36,813 nucleotides of DNA, taken from positions 1 through 36,813 of the forward strand of contig WJJM01000054.1 of the NCBI GenBank assembly GCA_014729675.1, given 5' to 3'. Each line of letters starts with the position of its first letter. Within the stretch, counting starts at the first letter, position 1. Positions 1-8,860 of the stretch are shown here, piece after piece. A program made the position numbers and the translations under genes. Under the pieces are notes generated by a model, which was not told the origin of the DNA, did not search any database, and saw only the letters and a program-made list of their open reading frames with translations. Origin of the DNA: Candidatus Woesearchaeota archaeon. Its GTDB lineage: Archaea; Nanobdellota; Nanobdellia; Woesearchaeales; WJKL01.

Positions 1-795
1 CAGGGCCTGCTTGAGCCTCTTATCGTAACTCCGAGAGGCAAGAAGTACATGATTGCAGCCGGCGAGAGACGCTGGAGAGCCTGCAAGTCACTCAAGCTGA
101 AAGAGGTTCCCTGCATCATAAAGCCTGAGCTTTCAGACAAAGAGTTGACCGAGCTGGGCATTGTGGAGAATATACAGCGTGAAGACCTTACCCCCATCGA
201 TGAGGCAAATGCCTACAAGTTCCTTATCGACAACTGCGGCTATACTCAGAGAACTCTTGGAAAAAGAGTTGGCAGGACAATGGCTGCGATCAATTACAAG
301 CTTTCTCTTTTGAAGCTCAGCCCTCAGCTCAAAAAGTCTGTTGCCAAAGGGGAAATCACAGCCACGCAGGGAAGGTCAATCGTGCAGTCTGTCAACAAGG
401 TCAAAGATGATTCAGAGAAATCCAAAGTCCTGTCTGACATCAAAAAGAAGATCGACCAGGCAAAGAAAGACAACAACGGCAGGAAGCTTGATACAAAAGA
501 TGTGAAGATAATCGCTTCACAGACAGCAGGAAATGCTTCAGGAAAAAAGCCTAAAACTGAACATAAATCAAAGTCAAGGACATCCAAGAAAGCCTTTTCT
601 GAGGGCATCAACAGCATCTATAACACTGTTGAGAAGCTTCATCTCACAAATGGCTCTGCCAATGCCTGTGCAAAGCTCATTATCGGAGACAGGACAATAG
701 AAACCTGCATAACCTCAACAACAAAAGCCTTCAACAGGCTGAATGATGCCCTGACAAAGATCAAGAAAGAGAAAAAGCTGGCAGGAAAGAAGTAA
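1..795 (+). CDS. ParB/Spo0J-like protein, 5' truncated by the window edge
   Basis: Frame is open from base 1 (QGLLEPLIVTPRGKKYMIAAGERRWRACKSL), with the ParB signature G..EPL.V and AGERRWRA, then GIVENIQREDLTPIDEA and an HTH-like segment. Confidence 0.88.
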   Translation, partial: QGLLEPLIVTPRGKKYMIAAGERRWRACKSLKLKEVPCIIKPELSDKELTELGIVENIQREDLTPIDEANAYKFLIDNCGYTQRTLGKRVGRTMAAINYKLSLLKLSPQLKKSVAKGEITATQGRSIVQSVNKVKDDSEKSKVLSDIKKKIDQAKKDNNGRKLDTKDVKIIASQTAGNASGKKPKTEHKSKSRTSKKAFSEGINSIYNTVEKLHLTNGSANACAKLIIGDRTIETCITSTTKAFNRLNDALTKIKKEKKLAGKK

Positions 796-818
796 AGTTA
801 ACGTGGGTTAACAAGCGA

Positions 819-855
819 GAAGGCAATCATCAAGGGGTGGTTGCCTTCTTTTTTT
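819..855 (+). terminator. Hairpin plus T-tract terminator-like structure after the parB-like gene
   Basis: GAAGGCAA (819-826) / TTGCCTTC (841-848) perfect 8-bp stem followed by T7. Confidence 0.6.
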
Positions 856-951
856 ATATCTCTAAAATGTTCTTAGCTTCTGATAATATTTTTTTATCAT
901 ATTGTTTGTATAACAATAATATATAAATACTACTTAGATTTAAATATATAA

Positions 952-1464
952 ATGATATTCGACTTAAGTTTTATAACGCCCACAGAAGCTTTTTATGCAA
1001 CATCTCCCTCTTGGGATAGATCAAAATATGAATTACCTTTCAAAATACCAAAGCATGCTACATCAGATCTTAAAAGAGATCCTTACAGGCCAATTCCTAT
1101 AGATACTTTTTACCATTCCCTTAAAAGATTAGAAAAAATTGAAACAATAGAGATGACTCCTTCAGGGATAAAGGAAGCAATCGATCGTGACAGATTTGAG
1201 AATTTGGGCTGCAATTATCTTATGGCAGACAACGTGTTAATGCGTTTTCGCAAAGACAGTTCTTATCTACAAAAAGAACCTCTTATTCATACATTCAGCA
1301 TGATAGGCTCATCAAAAAATATTCTTGAGCTATCTAAGAAGATAGATTTACCTCATCCTTTCGACGATGATAAATATCCTTATAGAGATTATTTTCATCA
1401 AGAAGGTCTTACGTTTTATGTTTTACAGAAAGAATATGACCTTGAAGCTACATTGGGATCTTGA
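952..1464 (+). CDS. Hypothetical protein, 170 aa
   Basis: Complete ORF preceded by TATA-like AT-rich sequence (tatataaata near 919-928); no family recognised; 3' end overlaps a convergent gene. Confidence 0.6.
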   Translation: MIFDLSFITPTEAFYATSPSWDRSKYELPFKIPKHATSDLKRDPYRPIPIDTFYHSLKRLEKIETIEMTPSGIKEAIDRDRFENLGCNYLMADNVLMRFRKDSSYLQKEPLIHTFSMIGSSKNILELSKKIDLPHPFDDDKYPYRDYFHQEGLTFYVLQKEYDLEATLGS

Positions 1465-2879
1465 TGATAATTATTCCAAAATGCCTTTGTTAGTAAAGTA
1501 TTATCGGTGACGGCGCGTACAGTACTTCCAGTCAAACGTTCTTTTAAAAGATAATATTTGTCACTATCTTTCTTTTTACAAAGAGAATATTCCATCTTGT
1601 TGGAAAATATTCGATCTATCAATTTGATTACATCCTCAATTTTATAAGTGATCATCGCACCGCAAACAATTCCTGATTGAAATTCAACAAGTCGCATTAA
1701 AGGATGATTTTCTTTGTAGAATTTAGATAGAGCTATCCCTTTTTCATCTGAAGGACAAAGAACTATCACGGGTTTACCAAGGCTTAAGGCCATTGCATAT
1801 TCACTTACCTTTCCAAGGCTCTCTTTATATTGACTTAAATAAATGAGCAACTTAGATGTCTTTACCATTAAACACTCAATTATTCCTTTGTCCTCGTGAT
1901 GCTTAGCGACACTAAGCGTAGGATCAAAATAACGTATATCATATTTTTTAAGCTTATCATGTCGAAAAATTCCTTCACATAATTCGCCAATATATTCGAA
2001 ATCTTTCCTTCTTCGCATCGAAGTAGCGACGTACACATCAAGATCATTACAGCAGGATAAAAATAAATCAGTGTTCTTTCTAGCCTTTTTCTTGCATTTA
2101 TTGAAGATATCCTTTTGTTTAGTATAAATACTTTCAATATCTTCTAAAGCTATAATTTTCTGTTCTGTATCTTCATACATAAGCTCAAGAAGTTCTAACT
2201 GACCTTCTTTTTCGGCTATTTCTTTAGCTTTTACTTTTAATTCTGAAGAATTGATTTCTTTCTTTCCATCTTTAAGTTCTTCAGATGCTTGAACGACATA
2301 CTTAACATGCTTAGCATCAACAATCGACATGATATTTTGATTGTATATTTCACAAGCTCTTTCTGAAACTAGATATCTATTCTGAAAAGGTATATCTTCT
2401 GGCCCTGCAACACTTCCTCGTGTTATTAGATGGCGTTCATCAAATCGATTGCTTTCAAAAAAACTTTCAATTTCCTTATGAGAATGCTTATGAAGATATG
2501 CATATGCTTGATGAAAATTTCCCCAATATAACATAGCATCATGAAAGAATCGATAAAGTCCCCATTTGAGTTGATCCATAGTTTTAATTTCATCAACACC
2601 ATTTGGAGGCTTATAGGTCTGATTTTCAAATATTTGTGAAACAGGATAGGGGTGACGAGATGGTGCTTCTAAAAAATAATACCGAAAGAAACCATGACTC
2701 ATAGCGGCTTGCGAATAATAGTACAATATCTGATTTAATCTTGTCCATGAAAGCCCTCCGTCAGTGAGTGCTTCAAGACCAATGATAATTGGGAATAAAT
2801 CTTCCTGCGTATGATTCTCTATCTTAAAAATCGGAAAGAGTTCTGATAATTCGTTTTTCAATTTATTTAAATCTAACAT
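1416..2879 (-). CDS. Protein with C-terminal nucleoside 2-deoxyribosyltransferase/SLOG-TIR-like domain, putative effector
   Basis: C-terminal DVYVATSMRRRKDF...IRYFDPTLSVAKHHEDKGIIECLMVKTSKLLIYL...SLGKVSEYAMALSLGKPVIVLCP resembles NDT/SLOG folds; the N-terminal ~270 aa is unassigned. Confidence 0.6.
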   Translation of the reverse strand: MLDLNKLKNELSELFPIFKIENHTQEDLFPIIIGLEALTDGGLSWTRLNQILYYYSQAAMSHGFFRYYFLEAPSRHPYPVSQIFENQTYKPPNGVDEIKTMDQLKWGLYRFFHDAMLYWGNFHQAYAYLHKHSHKEIESFFESNRFDERHLITRGSVAGPEDIPFQNRYLVSERACEIYNQNIMSIVDAKHVKYVVQASEELKDGKKEINSSELKVKAKEIAEKEGQLELLELMYEDTEQKIIALEDIESIYTKQKDIFNKCKKKARKNTDLFLSCCNDLDVYVATSMRRRKDFEYIGELCEGIFRHDKLKKYDIRYFDPTLSVAKHHEDKGIIECLMVKTSKLLIYLSQYKESLGKVSEYAMALSLGKPVIVLCPSDEKGIALSKFYKENHPLMRLVEFQSGIVCGAMITYKIEDVIKLIDRIFSNKMEYSLCKKKDSDKYYLLKERLTGSTVRAVTDNTLLTKAFWNNYHQDPNVASRSYSFCKT

Positions 2880-2897
2880 ACCACTTCCTTTCTTAGT

Positions 2898-3140
2898 CTA
2901 TTTCTTTCTGTCATACTGAAATCTATAGACATACCAATCATCTAAAGGATTATCAGGGTCGTCACCTCCTGGACCTGACTCGCATTTATGCAAAAGCGCT
3001 AGAAATGTTTCTTGCTTTTGCGCTTCTTCTCTTGTAGCGTATGGACCAGATACTGTCCAATTCCAGATTTTGTTATATACCGTTTCCCAATATTTCTTTC
3101 GTGCATCTAAATCAGTTGTCATCCCAACTCGACAAGGCAT
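2898..3140 (-). CDS. Small GIY-YIG-reminiscent hypothetical protein
   Basis: MPCRVGMTTDLDARKKYW...ETFLALLHKCESGPGG...WYVYRFQY; resembles small RVGMTT-type hypothetical proteins. Confidence 0.5.
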   Translation of the reverse strand: MPCRVGMTTDLDARKKYWETVYNKIWNWTVSGPYATREEAQKQETFLALLHKCESGPGGDDPDNPLDDWYVYRFQYDRKK

Positions 3141-3216
3141 AATGTTCTCCTTTACAAGATAAATCTATCTCCCAATCCCAACTAAATCTCCCTGCTCAGC
3201 TATCCTCTTCACTTTC

Positions 3217-4809
3217 TCAACCAATTTCATCATCAAGACACCTTCTTTTCCTTCCTGCTTCCTCTTCTTTTAATTTCTCATCTGGATTATCTTTCTTACT
3301 CTCAGCTAACTTAGAAAATCCTTTATATGCGTACAATTTTTCCAGTCTTTCATCTGTAACACAATAATTCAGCTGCAACGGCCTTTCAACTGTAACTTTT
3401 GTATAGCCGAAATCCTCATTATCAAATATCTTAACATTTGAAGAAGAAAACTCGTTATAACACTCTAAAATTTGTTTAATATCATCATCAGTCAAATACT
3501 GCCTTTTATATCCCAAACTTCTGCGCATCTTCTTGAATTTAGAAGTTGCATCAACAAGTTGTATCTTACCTACACGAGAAGTTGGCTTTTCATTTGTCAA
3601 CACCCAGATATATGTCCTTATTCCTGTGTTATAGAACAGCTGGTCTGGCAATGCTATAATCGCTTCTATAAAATCATTTTCAATCATCCATTTTCTTATA
3701 TCGCTTTCCCCAGAACCAGCATCACCAGTAAACAAAGGAGAACCGTTTGTAATTACTGCGATCCTTGACTTTTCCTTTGCCTTCATCTTGGATAGCATGT
3801 GCTGCAAAAACAACAGTTGCCCGTCATTGATGCGAGGCAGTCCAGCCCCGAATCTTCCTTCAAAGCCTTTTTCAGCTTCTTTCTTCACTGCTTTTTGATC
3901 TGCCTCCCACTTTGTTCCATAGGGGGGATTAGATATCATAAAGTCAAACTGATCGTCTTCAAATTGGTCATTTGAAAGAGTGCTTGTAGGGCCTTTAATA
4001 TTTTCATCCTGCTCCCCTTTCATAAGCATATCAGCCTTGCATACTGCGTATATCTCTTCATTCAGTTCCTGACCATACAATACAATGTCAACTGATTCGT
4101 TCATGCTCAGCACAAAATCCTTGCAACTCGTGAGCATCCCCCCTGTTCCGCAGGCAGGATCATATATTTTTTTAATTATGTTTTTCTTCTTCAGATGAAC
4201 TCCATTCTCAACAAAGATGAGTTTTGTCATCAGCTCAACAACATCTCTCGGAGTGAAGTGCTCTCCTGCTTCTTCATTTGACTGTTCAGCGAATTTCCTG
4301 ATCAGCTCTTCAAATATTGTTCCCATCTCATGATTTGAAACAACATCAGGATGCAGGTCAACTTTTGATTCTGAAAACTTTTTAATCAACAAAAAAAGTA
4401 AATCTGCTTTTGCCAGACGCGCGATATGAGCTTTCAGATAAAAGTTATCAAAAATATCCTGAACATTCTTGCTGAATCTGTCAATGTAATGTATCAGATT
4501 CTGCTCAATATGCTCAGGATCCTCAAGCAGTGTCTTGAAATCGTATTTTGAATAGTTATAAAACCCCAGAGGCTTTCCGCTGCTGTCTTTTGCAGAATCA
4601 TAGAGAATATGCTCCATATTCTCAAACTGCCCTTTGTATTTGTTACGCGCCTCAAGAACCTTTTCTTTTGAATCAGACAAGACAGAATCAAATCTTTTCA
4701 GGACTGTAAAAGGCAGTATCACTTTCTGATATTCATTCCGCTTATATGTTCCCCTAAGCAAGTCTGCGCAATCCCATATAAATGTAATCTTTTCCTGAAA
4801 ATTGCTCAC
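3217..4809 (-). CDS. hsdM: Type I restriction-modification N6-adenine methyltransferase subunit (HsdM), C-terminus likely frameshifted/truncated
   Basis: DPACGTGGML and SNPPYG methyltransferase motifs and the HsdM N-terminal helical domain (FIWDCADLLRGTYKRNEYQKVILPFTVLKRFD). The ORF ends in an atypical GRKRRCLDDEIG. Confidence 0.9.
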   Translation of the reverse strand: MSNFQEKITFIWDCADLLRGTYKRNEYQKVILPFTVLKRFDSVLSDSKEKVLEARNKYKGQFENMEHILYDSAKDSSGKPLGFYNYSKYDFKTLLEDPEHIEQNLIHYIDRFSKNVQDIFDNFYLKAHIARLAKADLLFLLIKKFSESKVDLHPDVVSNHEMGTIFEELIRKFAEQSNEEAGEHFTPRDVVELMTKLIFVENGVHLKKKNIIKKIYDPACGTGGMLTSCKDFVLSMNESVDIVLYGQELNEEIYAVCKADMLMKGEQDENIKGPTSTLSNDQFEDDQFDFMISNPPYGTKWEADQKAVKKEAEKGFEGRFGAGLPRINDGQLLFLQHMLSKMKAKEKSRIAVITNGSPLFTGDAGSGESDIRKWMIENDFIEAIIALPDQLFYNTGIRTYIWVLTNEKPTSRVGKIQLVDATSKFKKMRRSLGYKRQYLTDDDIKQILECYNEFSSSNVKIFDNEDFGYTKVTVERPLQLNYCVTDERLEKLYAYKGFSKLAESKKDNPDEKLKEEEAGRKRRCLDDEIG

Positions 4810-4871
4810 TTTAAAACCCTCTTAAGAGTTAGAATTGTAATGAATATTTAAATATTGCTTTTTAACCTCAT

Positions 4872-4911
4872 GACATCATATTTCTCAATCTTTTCTTCGG
4901 ATTATCGAACT
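4872..4911. repeat. 40-bp perfect direct repeat, left copy
   Basis: gacatcatatttctcaatcttttcttcggattatcgaact, identical to 6386-6425. Confidence 0.97.
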
Positions 4912-4954
4912 TAAAAAGTAAAATATATATAGCATTGTTCATTTGTAATATTAT

Positions 4955-5128
4955 ATGGATAGAGAGGATAATAAGACTATGAAGTATTACTCACCTCCTA
5001 TTGAATACATGGGAAGTGGTATTTATAAAATAAGTTTATATCAAAACCCGAGAAAAAAAGTTGAAGTTACAGTTCATACTAATATTATTGAGAAATTACT
5101 TTCTCAATATTCACAGAAGGATGATTAG
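4955..5128 (+). CDS. Small hypothetical protein, 57 aa
   Basis: MDREDNKTMKYYSPPIEYMGSGIYKISLYQNPRKKVEVTVHTNIIEKLLSQYSQKDD; not in the supplied ORF track. Confidence 0.4.
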   Translation: MDREDNKTMKYYSPPIEYMGSGIYKISLYQNPRKKVEVTVHTNIIEKLLSQYSQKDD

Positions 5129-5261
5129 ATATATGGGTTCTAATCACATTATCGGGCCATGAATGAACCTTAGATTCGAGAGTTTTTCCATTTGCTAATT
5201 TAGACTTTGTAATAAACACTTTGCTGTTTGTTTTGCTAACTTTAATCTTAACTTTAGACAT
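5085..5261 (-). CDS. Small hypothetical protein, ~58 aa, probable start at MSKVKIKV
   Basis: Internal Met of ORF 5085..5354; this start just overlaps the stop of the upstream gene on the same strand. Confidence 0.4.
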   Translation of the reverse strand: MSKVKIKVSKTNSKVFITKSKLANGKTLESKVHSWPDNVIRTHISNHPSVNIEKVISQ

Positions 5262-6225
5262 CAGATTCCTTTCCCGTTGGAAGTTGTTTCTCAGATCTAT
5301 CGATTTCTTCAAAATCTGCCATATCAAATGCACACAGAACTGAGTAAAGAGCATCTGCTATAGCCCCACCTAGCTCTGGATCATAACGGCGATTAAAAAT
5401 ATTTCTAGATTTAGAATCAATACACAAAAAACCATGTATATCTTGTGAACAAGTCATGTGCTCTTTGTTTGTCTCTGAAGTGGTATCCTTACGTATAGGG
5501 AATACAATAACACTATGGTACTCAACAGTCTTGCCTTCTTCAAATCGAGTATTCTGATATCCTTGTTTTTTAAATATATTTCCACATATCCAATACCTTT
5601 CTGCGCCTTTTTCCATAAAAAATAACTCTCGAAAATCCGTATTGCCTGCTATTGTATGATTCACATCTGAATGTTGATCTAATTGTTGACATTTTATCTT
5701 AGATTTGATATCTCTTGTAAATGTTCTAACATAATAATATCGAACTCTTTCTTTATCATCTAAGTCCTCTCTAATATTGGGATCTACTTTTATTAGTTTT
5801 AAAGATACACGACAGTCTACACCTTTGATTAACGAAAAGGCATTGGATATATTAGTCAGCACTTCGGTAAACATACCTTTGATTACTTTCATTGGAAGGT
5901 TGTCATAATATAACAATGTATATGAGATATCACGCATAATATGCTGTGCCATATGAATATAGGAAAGCGCTTCGGCATACCTTGCCTTCATTGAGTATCT
6001 GAATTCTGTAAACAAAAAAAGAAACGTAAAAATAATAAGTAAAAGACCGAGCGTTATTACACAGACAATAGACGTTGTTTGAGGAGAAGATGTGAAGAAT
6101 ATACTTAAAGGAAAAATGATCGCCAAGAGGCTGGCAACGGTTTGTAATATTCTTTCTATTTTAACCAAAAATCGCGGAAACCTTGGAAGATATGTTTCGT
6201 GAGCGTTGATGTCGGAATTTATCAT
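5254..6225 (-). CDS. Two-TM membrane protein with cytosolic GAF-like domain
   Basis: Two N-terminal hydrophobic helices, then a GAF-like region (YHSVIVFPIR...IHGFLCIDSKSRNIFNRRYDPELGGAIADAL). Confidence 0.6.
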   Translation of the reverse strand: MINSDINAHETYLPRFPRFLVKIERILQTVASLLAIIFPLSIFFTSSPQTTSIVCVITLGLLLIIFTFLFLFTEFRYSMKARYAEALSYIHMAQHIMRDISYTLLYYDNLPMKVIKGMFTEVLTNISNAFSLIKGVDCRVSLKLIKVDPNIREDLDDKERVRYYYVRTFTRDIKSKIKCQQLDQHSDVNHTIAGNTDFRELFFMEKGAERYWICGNIFKKQGYQNTRFEEGKTVEYHSVIVFPIRKDTTSETNKEHMTCSQDIHGFLCIDSKSRNIFNRRYDPELGGAIADALYSVLCAFDMADFEEIDRSEKQLPTGKESDV

Positions 6226-6372
6226 ATCATTAAATTACCAAGAATGTTATGTATTATTTTAGGATCAATCGTTATTCAGTCAAGTATAAAATATATAGGG
6301 CTGAAATGTACTACTTGTCAGGTGGCTCAACAAGTCCGACAACCACTTTTTAATGTTAACGTGAGTTATCGT

Positions 6373-6975
6373 TCAAATGCTTCCAGACATCATATTTCTC
6401 AATCTTTTCTTCGGATTATCGAACTCAACCTTATCCTTGTCAAACTTCTCAGGATCATAGCCTTCATACCAGCCGGAAAGCCATTCCTTCATCCGATCAT
6501 GCTCTTCATGCTCTGGATCATTAAGGATATCTAAGAGTTCATCATATCCCAGCGTACCTCCGCAATCCTCTGGCGGACAGGCTCTTTCTCCTTCAAGGCA
6601 GAGGGGATAATCCTTATCCTTTTCTTTGAGAAGAATCCCTTCGAACAGAATTTCATGCTGCCAGCAGTCTCCAAAATCATATTCATACTCAGCAGTCTGC
6701 CCTGGTTCAATAAAATACATGTCAATGCGTATGTCCCAGCCTGGAAGCGCAGGATCATCTGCATCCATAGGAATTCCGATCATTGCTTTCTTGTGGGCAT
6801 GCTTTCTCTTCATCCTGAAAACATGAAGATGATAATCAAGCCATCCCATAGAATCCTGGATAGCAACATGAAGATCCCAGAATGAATATTTTGAAGGCAC
6901 CTGGATACGTCGCCAAATCAGAGGCTCAATGTCTTTGAGAGTAATCTTGAACTGGAAAACATTTTGACTGCTCAT
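6373..6975 (-). CDS. Plasmid pRiA4b ORF-3-like family protein (PRiA4_ORF3)
   Basis: FQFKITLKDIEPLIWRRIQVPSKYSFWDLHVAIQDSMGWLDYHLHVFRM...YEYDFGDCWQHEI. Confidence 0.85.
   Translation of the reverse strand: MSSQNVFQFKITLKDIEPLIWRRIQVPSKYSFWDLHVAIQDSMGWLDYHLHVFRMKRKHAHKKAMIGIPMDADDPALPGWDIRIDMYFIEPGQTAEYEYDFGDCWQHEILFEGILLKEKDKDYPLCLEGERACPPEDCGGTLGYDELLDILNDPEHEEHDRMKEWLSGWYEGYDPEKFDKDKVEFDNPKKRLRNMMSGSI
6386..6425. repeat. 40-bp perfect direct repeat, right copy, inside the 3' end of the PRiA4_ORF3-like gene
   Basis: Identical to 4872-4911; encodes FDNPKKRLRNMMS on the minus strand. Confidence 0.97.
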
Positions 6976-7039
6976 GATTTAGACTCCCTATCGAATATTT
7001 CATCTTGAGTATATATAAAGTAATAGGATTTTCCAGAAA

Positions 7040-8482
7040 TTAAGTCAATTTTATGGTCTCGCAATCCATGACGCATCTAAACCCAAAAAAAGAAGTTTTA
7101 TGGTGGGGCTCGTCTCCTGCCCTATAAAAAGCAGCCATATAGGTTATATCATTAATAAAAGCACCGCCTTTCTGAGTTTTCATCGTATCACTAAACCAGG
7201 TAGAAATCCACTCCCATACATTTCCGGTCATGTCATAAACCCCGTATGGACTTACGCCATCCTTATATTTTTTGACAGGAGTAGTTGCAGCATTCTTGCT
7301 TTCTAGGCAATTGCACTTATGAAAATCAAATCTGTTCCCCCATGGATATATCCTTCCGTCTGTTCCCCTAGCAGCCTTTTCCCATTCCTGTTCTGTCGGC
7401 AATCTTTTTTTGTTCCATCTTGCATATTCATTCGCATCTTCCCATGAAACGAATATTACAGGATGATCCTTTAGCTCGACTGGAATTCTATCATTTTCCC
7501 AGTGGCTTGGAGCAGGGCGATGAGTCTCTTTGATGAACTGTAAATATTGTTCATTAGTGACCGGATATTTATCTATAAAATAATCAGGCAGATAAATATT
7601 TTGATTATTTTTTCCGAACTTAAAATTACCAGCAGGTATATGTATCATCCCTTTAGGAGCATCCATTTTCTTATCGTATTTTCGAGCTTCAGATGTATGT
7701 TTAACTGTTGATCTTCCTGAAACTGACTTAACAGACGCTATAAGTCCTTTACAGCTTATAAATCTTTTGTTCTGGTCAGGATGTGAAGACGTCTCAAATA
7801 TGTGCTGATATTTACATAGCCTCGCTTTAATTTTATCTTCAGAAAAATAGCTTGGGAATTTGTCTGGATCTCCACTGAGCATTTCTCTAAGAAGAATGCC
7901 TAATGAGTAGATATCTGCCCGAAAGTCAACATATTTTGCATCAAGAAACTGTTCCGGAGCAGCATACCCTCTTGTGCCCATTCCAAGGTCTGTACTTGTT
8001 ACCCTTGTAGAAGATGCCAAGAGATCAACCCCCAGGCCAAAATCAGATATTTTTAGAATTTCGTCTGGAAAGATAAGGATATTCTCAGGTTTTATGTCCC
8101 TATGGATGATACCTTTCATATGCATATGTAATACGCCTTCGCATATCTGAAGAAAATCAGAAACAATCTCATTCTCCTTCTGACATCCGATCACATTTCC
8201 AAGGTGGCCTATCGGCGTATATTCCATAACATAATATGGAGGGTTGCTTTCCAGGTTGAAGTCTAATATCCTTAAGATATTTTTGTGCTTAAGCTCACTC
8301 AATATCTTTATCTCGCGTGCAAACCTTTTATTGATTTGAATATCTTCTTTTAGATGGGGATGGATATATTTTATTGCAACAACTTCATTATCTTTTTTTC
8401 TGAACGCTATCTTGACGACACCAAACCCTCCAACCCCAAGCTCTTGCCCAATAAAATATTTATCTTTGAGATTATCTTGCAT
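7040..8482 (-). CDS. Ser/Thr protein kinase fused to formylglycine-generating enzyme (FGE-sulfatase/SUMF1) domain
   Basis: Kinase: GVGGFGVV, AIKY, IIHRDIKPENIL, ISDFGLG, GTRGYAAPEQ. FGE: MIHIPAGNFKFG, PVTNEQYLQF, RLPTEQEWEKAARG, YPWGN, VYDMTGNVWEW, GFRC. Confidence 0.93.
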   Translation of the reverse strand: MQDNLKDKYFIGQELGVGGFGVVKIAFRKKDNEVVAIKYIHPHLKEDIQINKRFAREIKILSELKHKNILRILDFNLESNPPYYVMEYTPIGHLGNVIGCQKENEIVSDFLQICEGVLHMHMKGIIHRDIKPENILIFPDEILKISDFGLGVDLLASSTRVTSTDLGMGTRGYAAPEQFLDAKYVDFRADIYSLGILLREMLSGDPDKFPSYFSEDKIKARLCKYQHIFETSSHPDQNKRFISCKGLIASVKSVSGRSTVKHTSEARKYDKKMDAPKGMIHIPAGNFKFGKNNQNIYLPDYFIDKYPVTNEQYLQFIKETHRPAPSHWENDRIPVELKDHPVIFVSWEDANEYARWNKKRLPTEQEWEKAARGTDGRIYPWGNRFDFHKCNCLESKNAATTPVKKYKDGVSPYGVYDMTGNVWEWISTWFSDTMKTQKGGAFINDITYMAAFYRAGDEPHHKTSFFGFRCVMDCETIKLT

Positions 8483-8494
8483 AAGATGTCTCTT

Positions 8495-8860
8495 CTATTT
8501 TAAGGCCAGAATGATTCCAATTACGGCAATTATCATGCCATATATTCTCATTTGATGTGTTCTGTGAATAACATTCCATCCAGAGTCAGTCAGTTTCCAT
8601 AATGTTCCAGTTGAAGTAAAATCAAGAGGATTTTCAGGCAGCATACCATCTTTCAATTTGCCTTTTGGGATCGCTTCTTCTAATGGCTCAACCCAGCCCC
8701 TCATCCAACTAGTATTCAAAACTTCTATAATTTCAGGGTCATCAGGTATTCCTTGTTCAATTATCCATACAGGTCCAGACAAAACCTGTGCTACTCTTTG
8801 CTTCGACAATTTTTTAAGAATCCTATAGACTTTGCGTTCGTATAACAAATCTTCAAGCAT
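8495..8860 (-). CDS. Small winged-helix-like protein with C-terminal TM helix
   Basis: MLEDLLYERKVYRILKKLSKQRVAQVLSG...LWKLTDSGWNVIHRTHQ then MRIYGMIIAVIGIILAL; 12 nt upstream of the kinase-FGE gene. Confidence 0.55.
   Translation of the reverse strand: MLEDLLYERKVYRILKKLSKQRVAQVLSGPVWIIEQGIPDDPEIIEVLNTSWMRGWVEPLEEAIPKGKLKDGMLPENPLDFTSTGTLWKLTDSGWNVIHRTHQMRIYGMIIAVIGIILALK

Noticed and set aside
4819-4828. CTCTTAAGAG palindrome upstream of hsdM
   Set aside because: Ten-bp palindrome in AT-rich DNA with no second copy; too weak alone to call an operator.
6199-6885. Plus-strand ORFs antisense to the PRiA4_ORF3-like gene
   Set aside because: Amino-acid composition and overlap with a well-supported gene indicate chance ORFs.
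7040-8482. FGE-sulfatase domain as a diversity-generating retroelement target
   Set aside because: No reverse transcriptase, no template repeat noticed, and the C-terminal GNVWEW...GFRC region lacks the Asn-rich adenine-substituted pattern.
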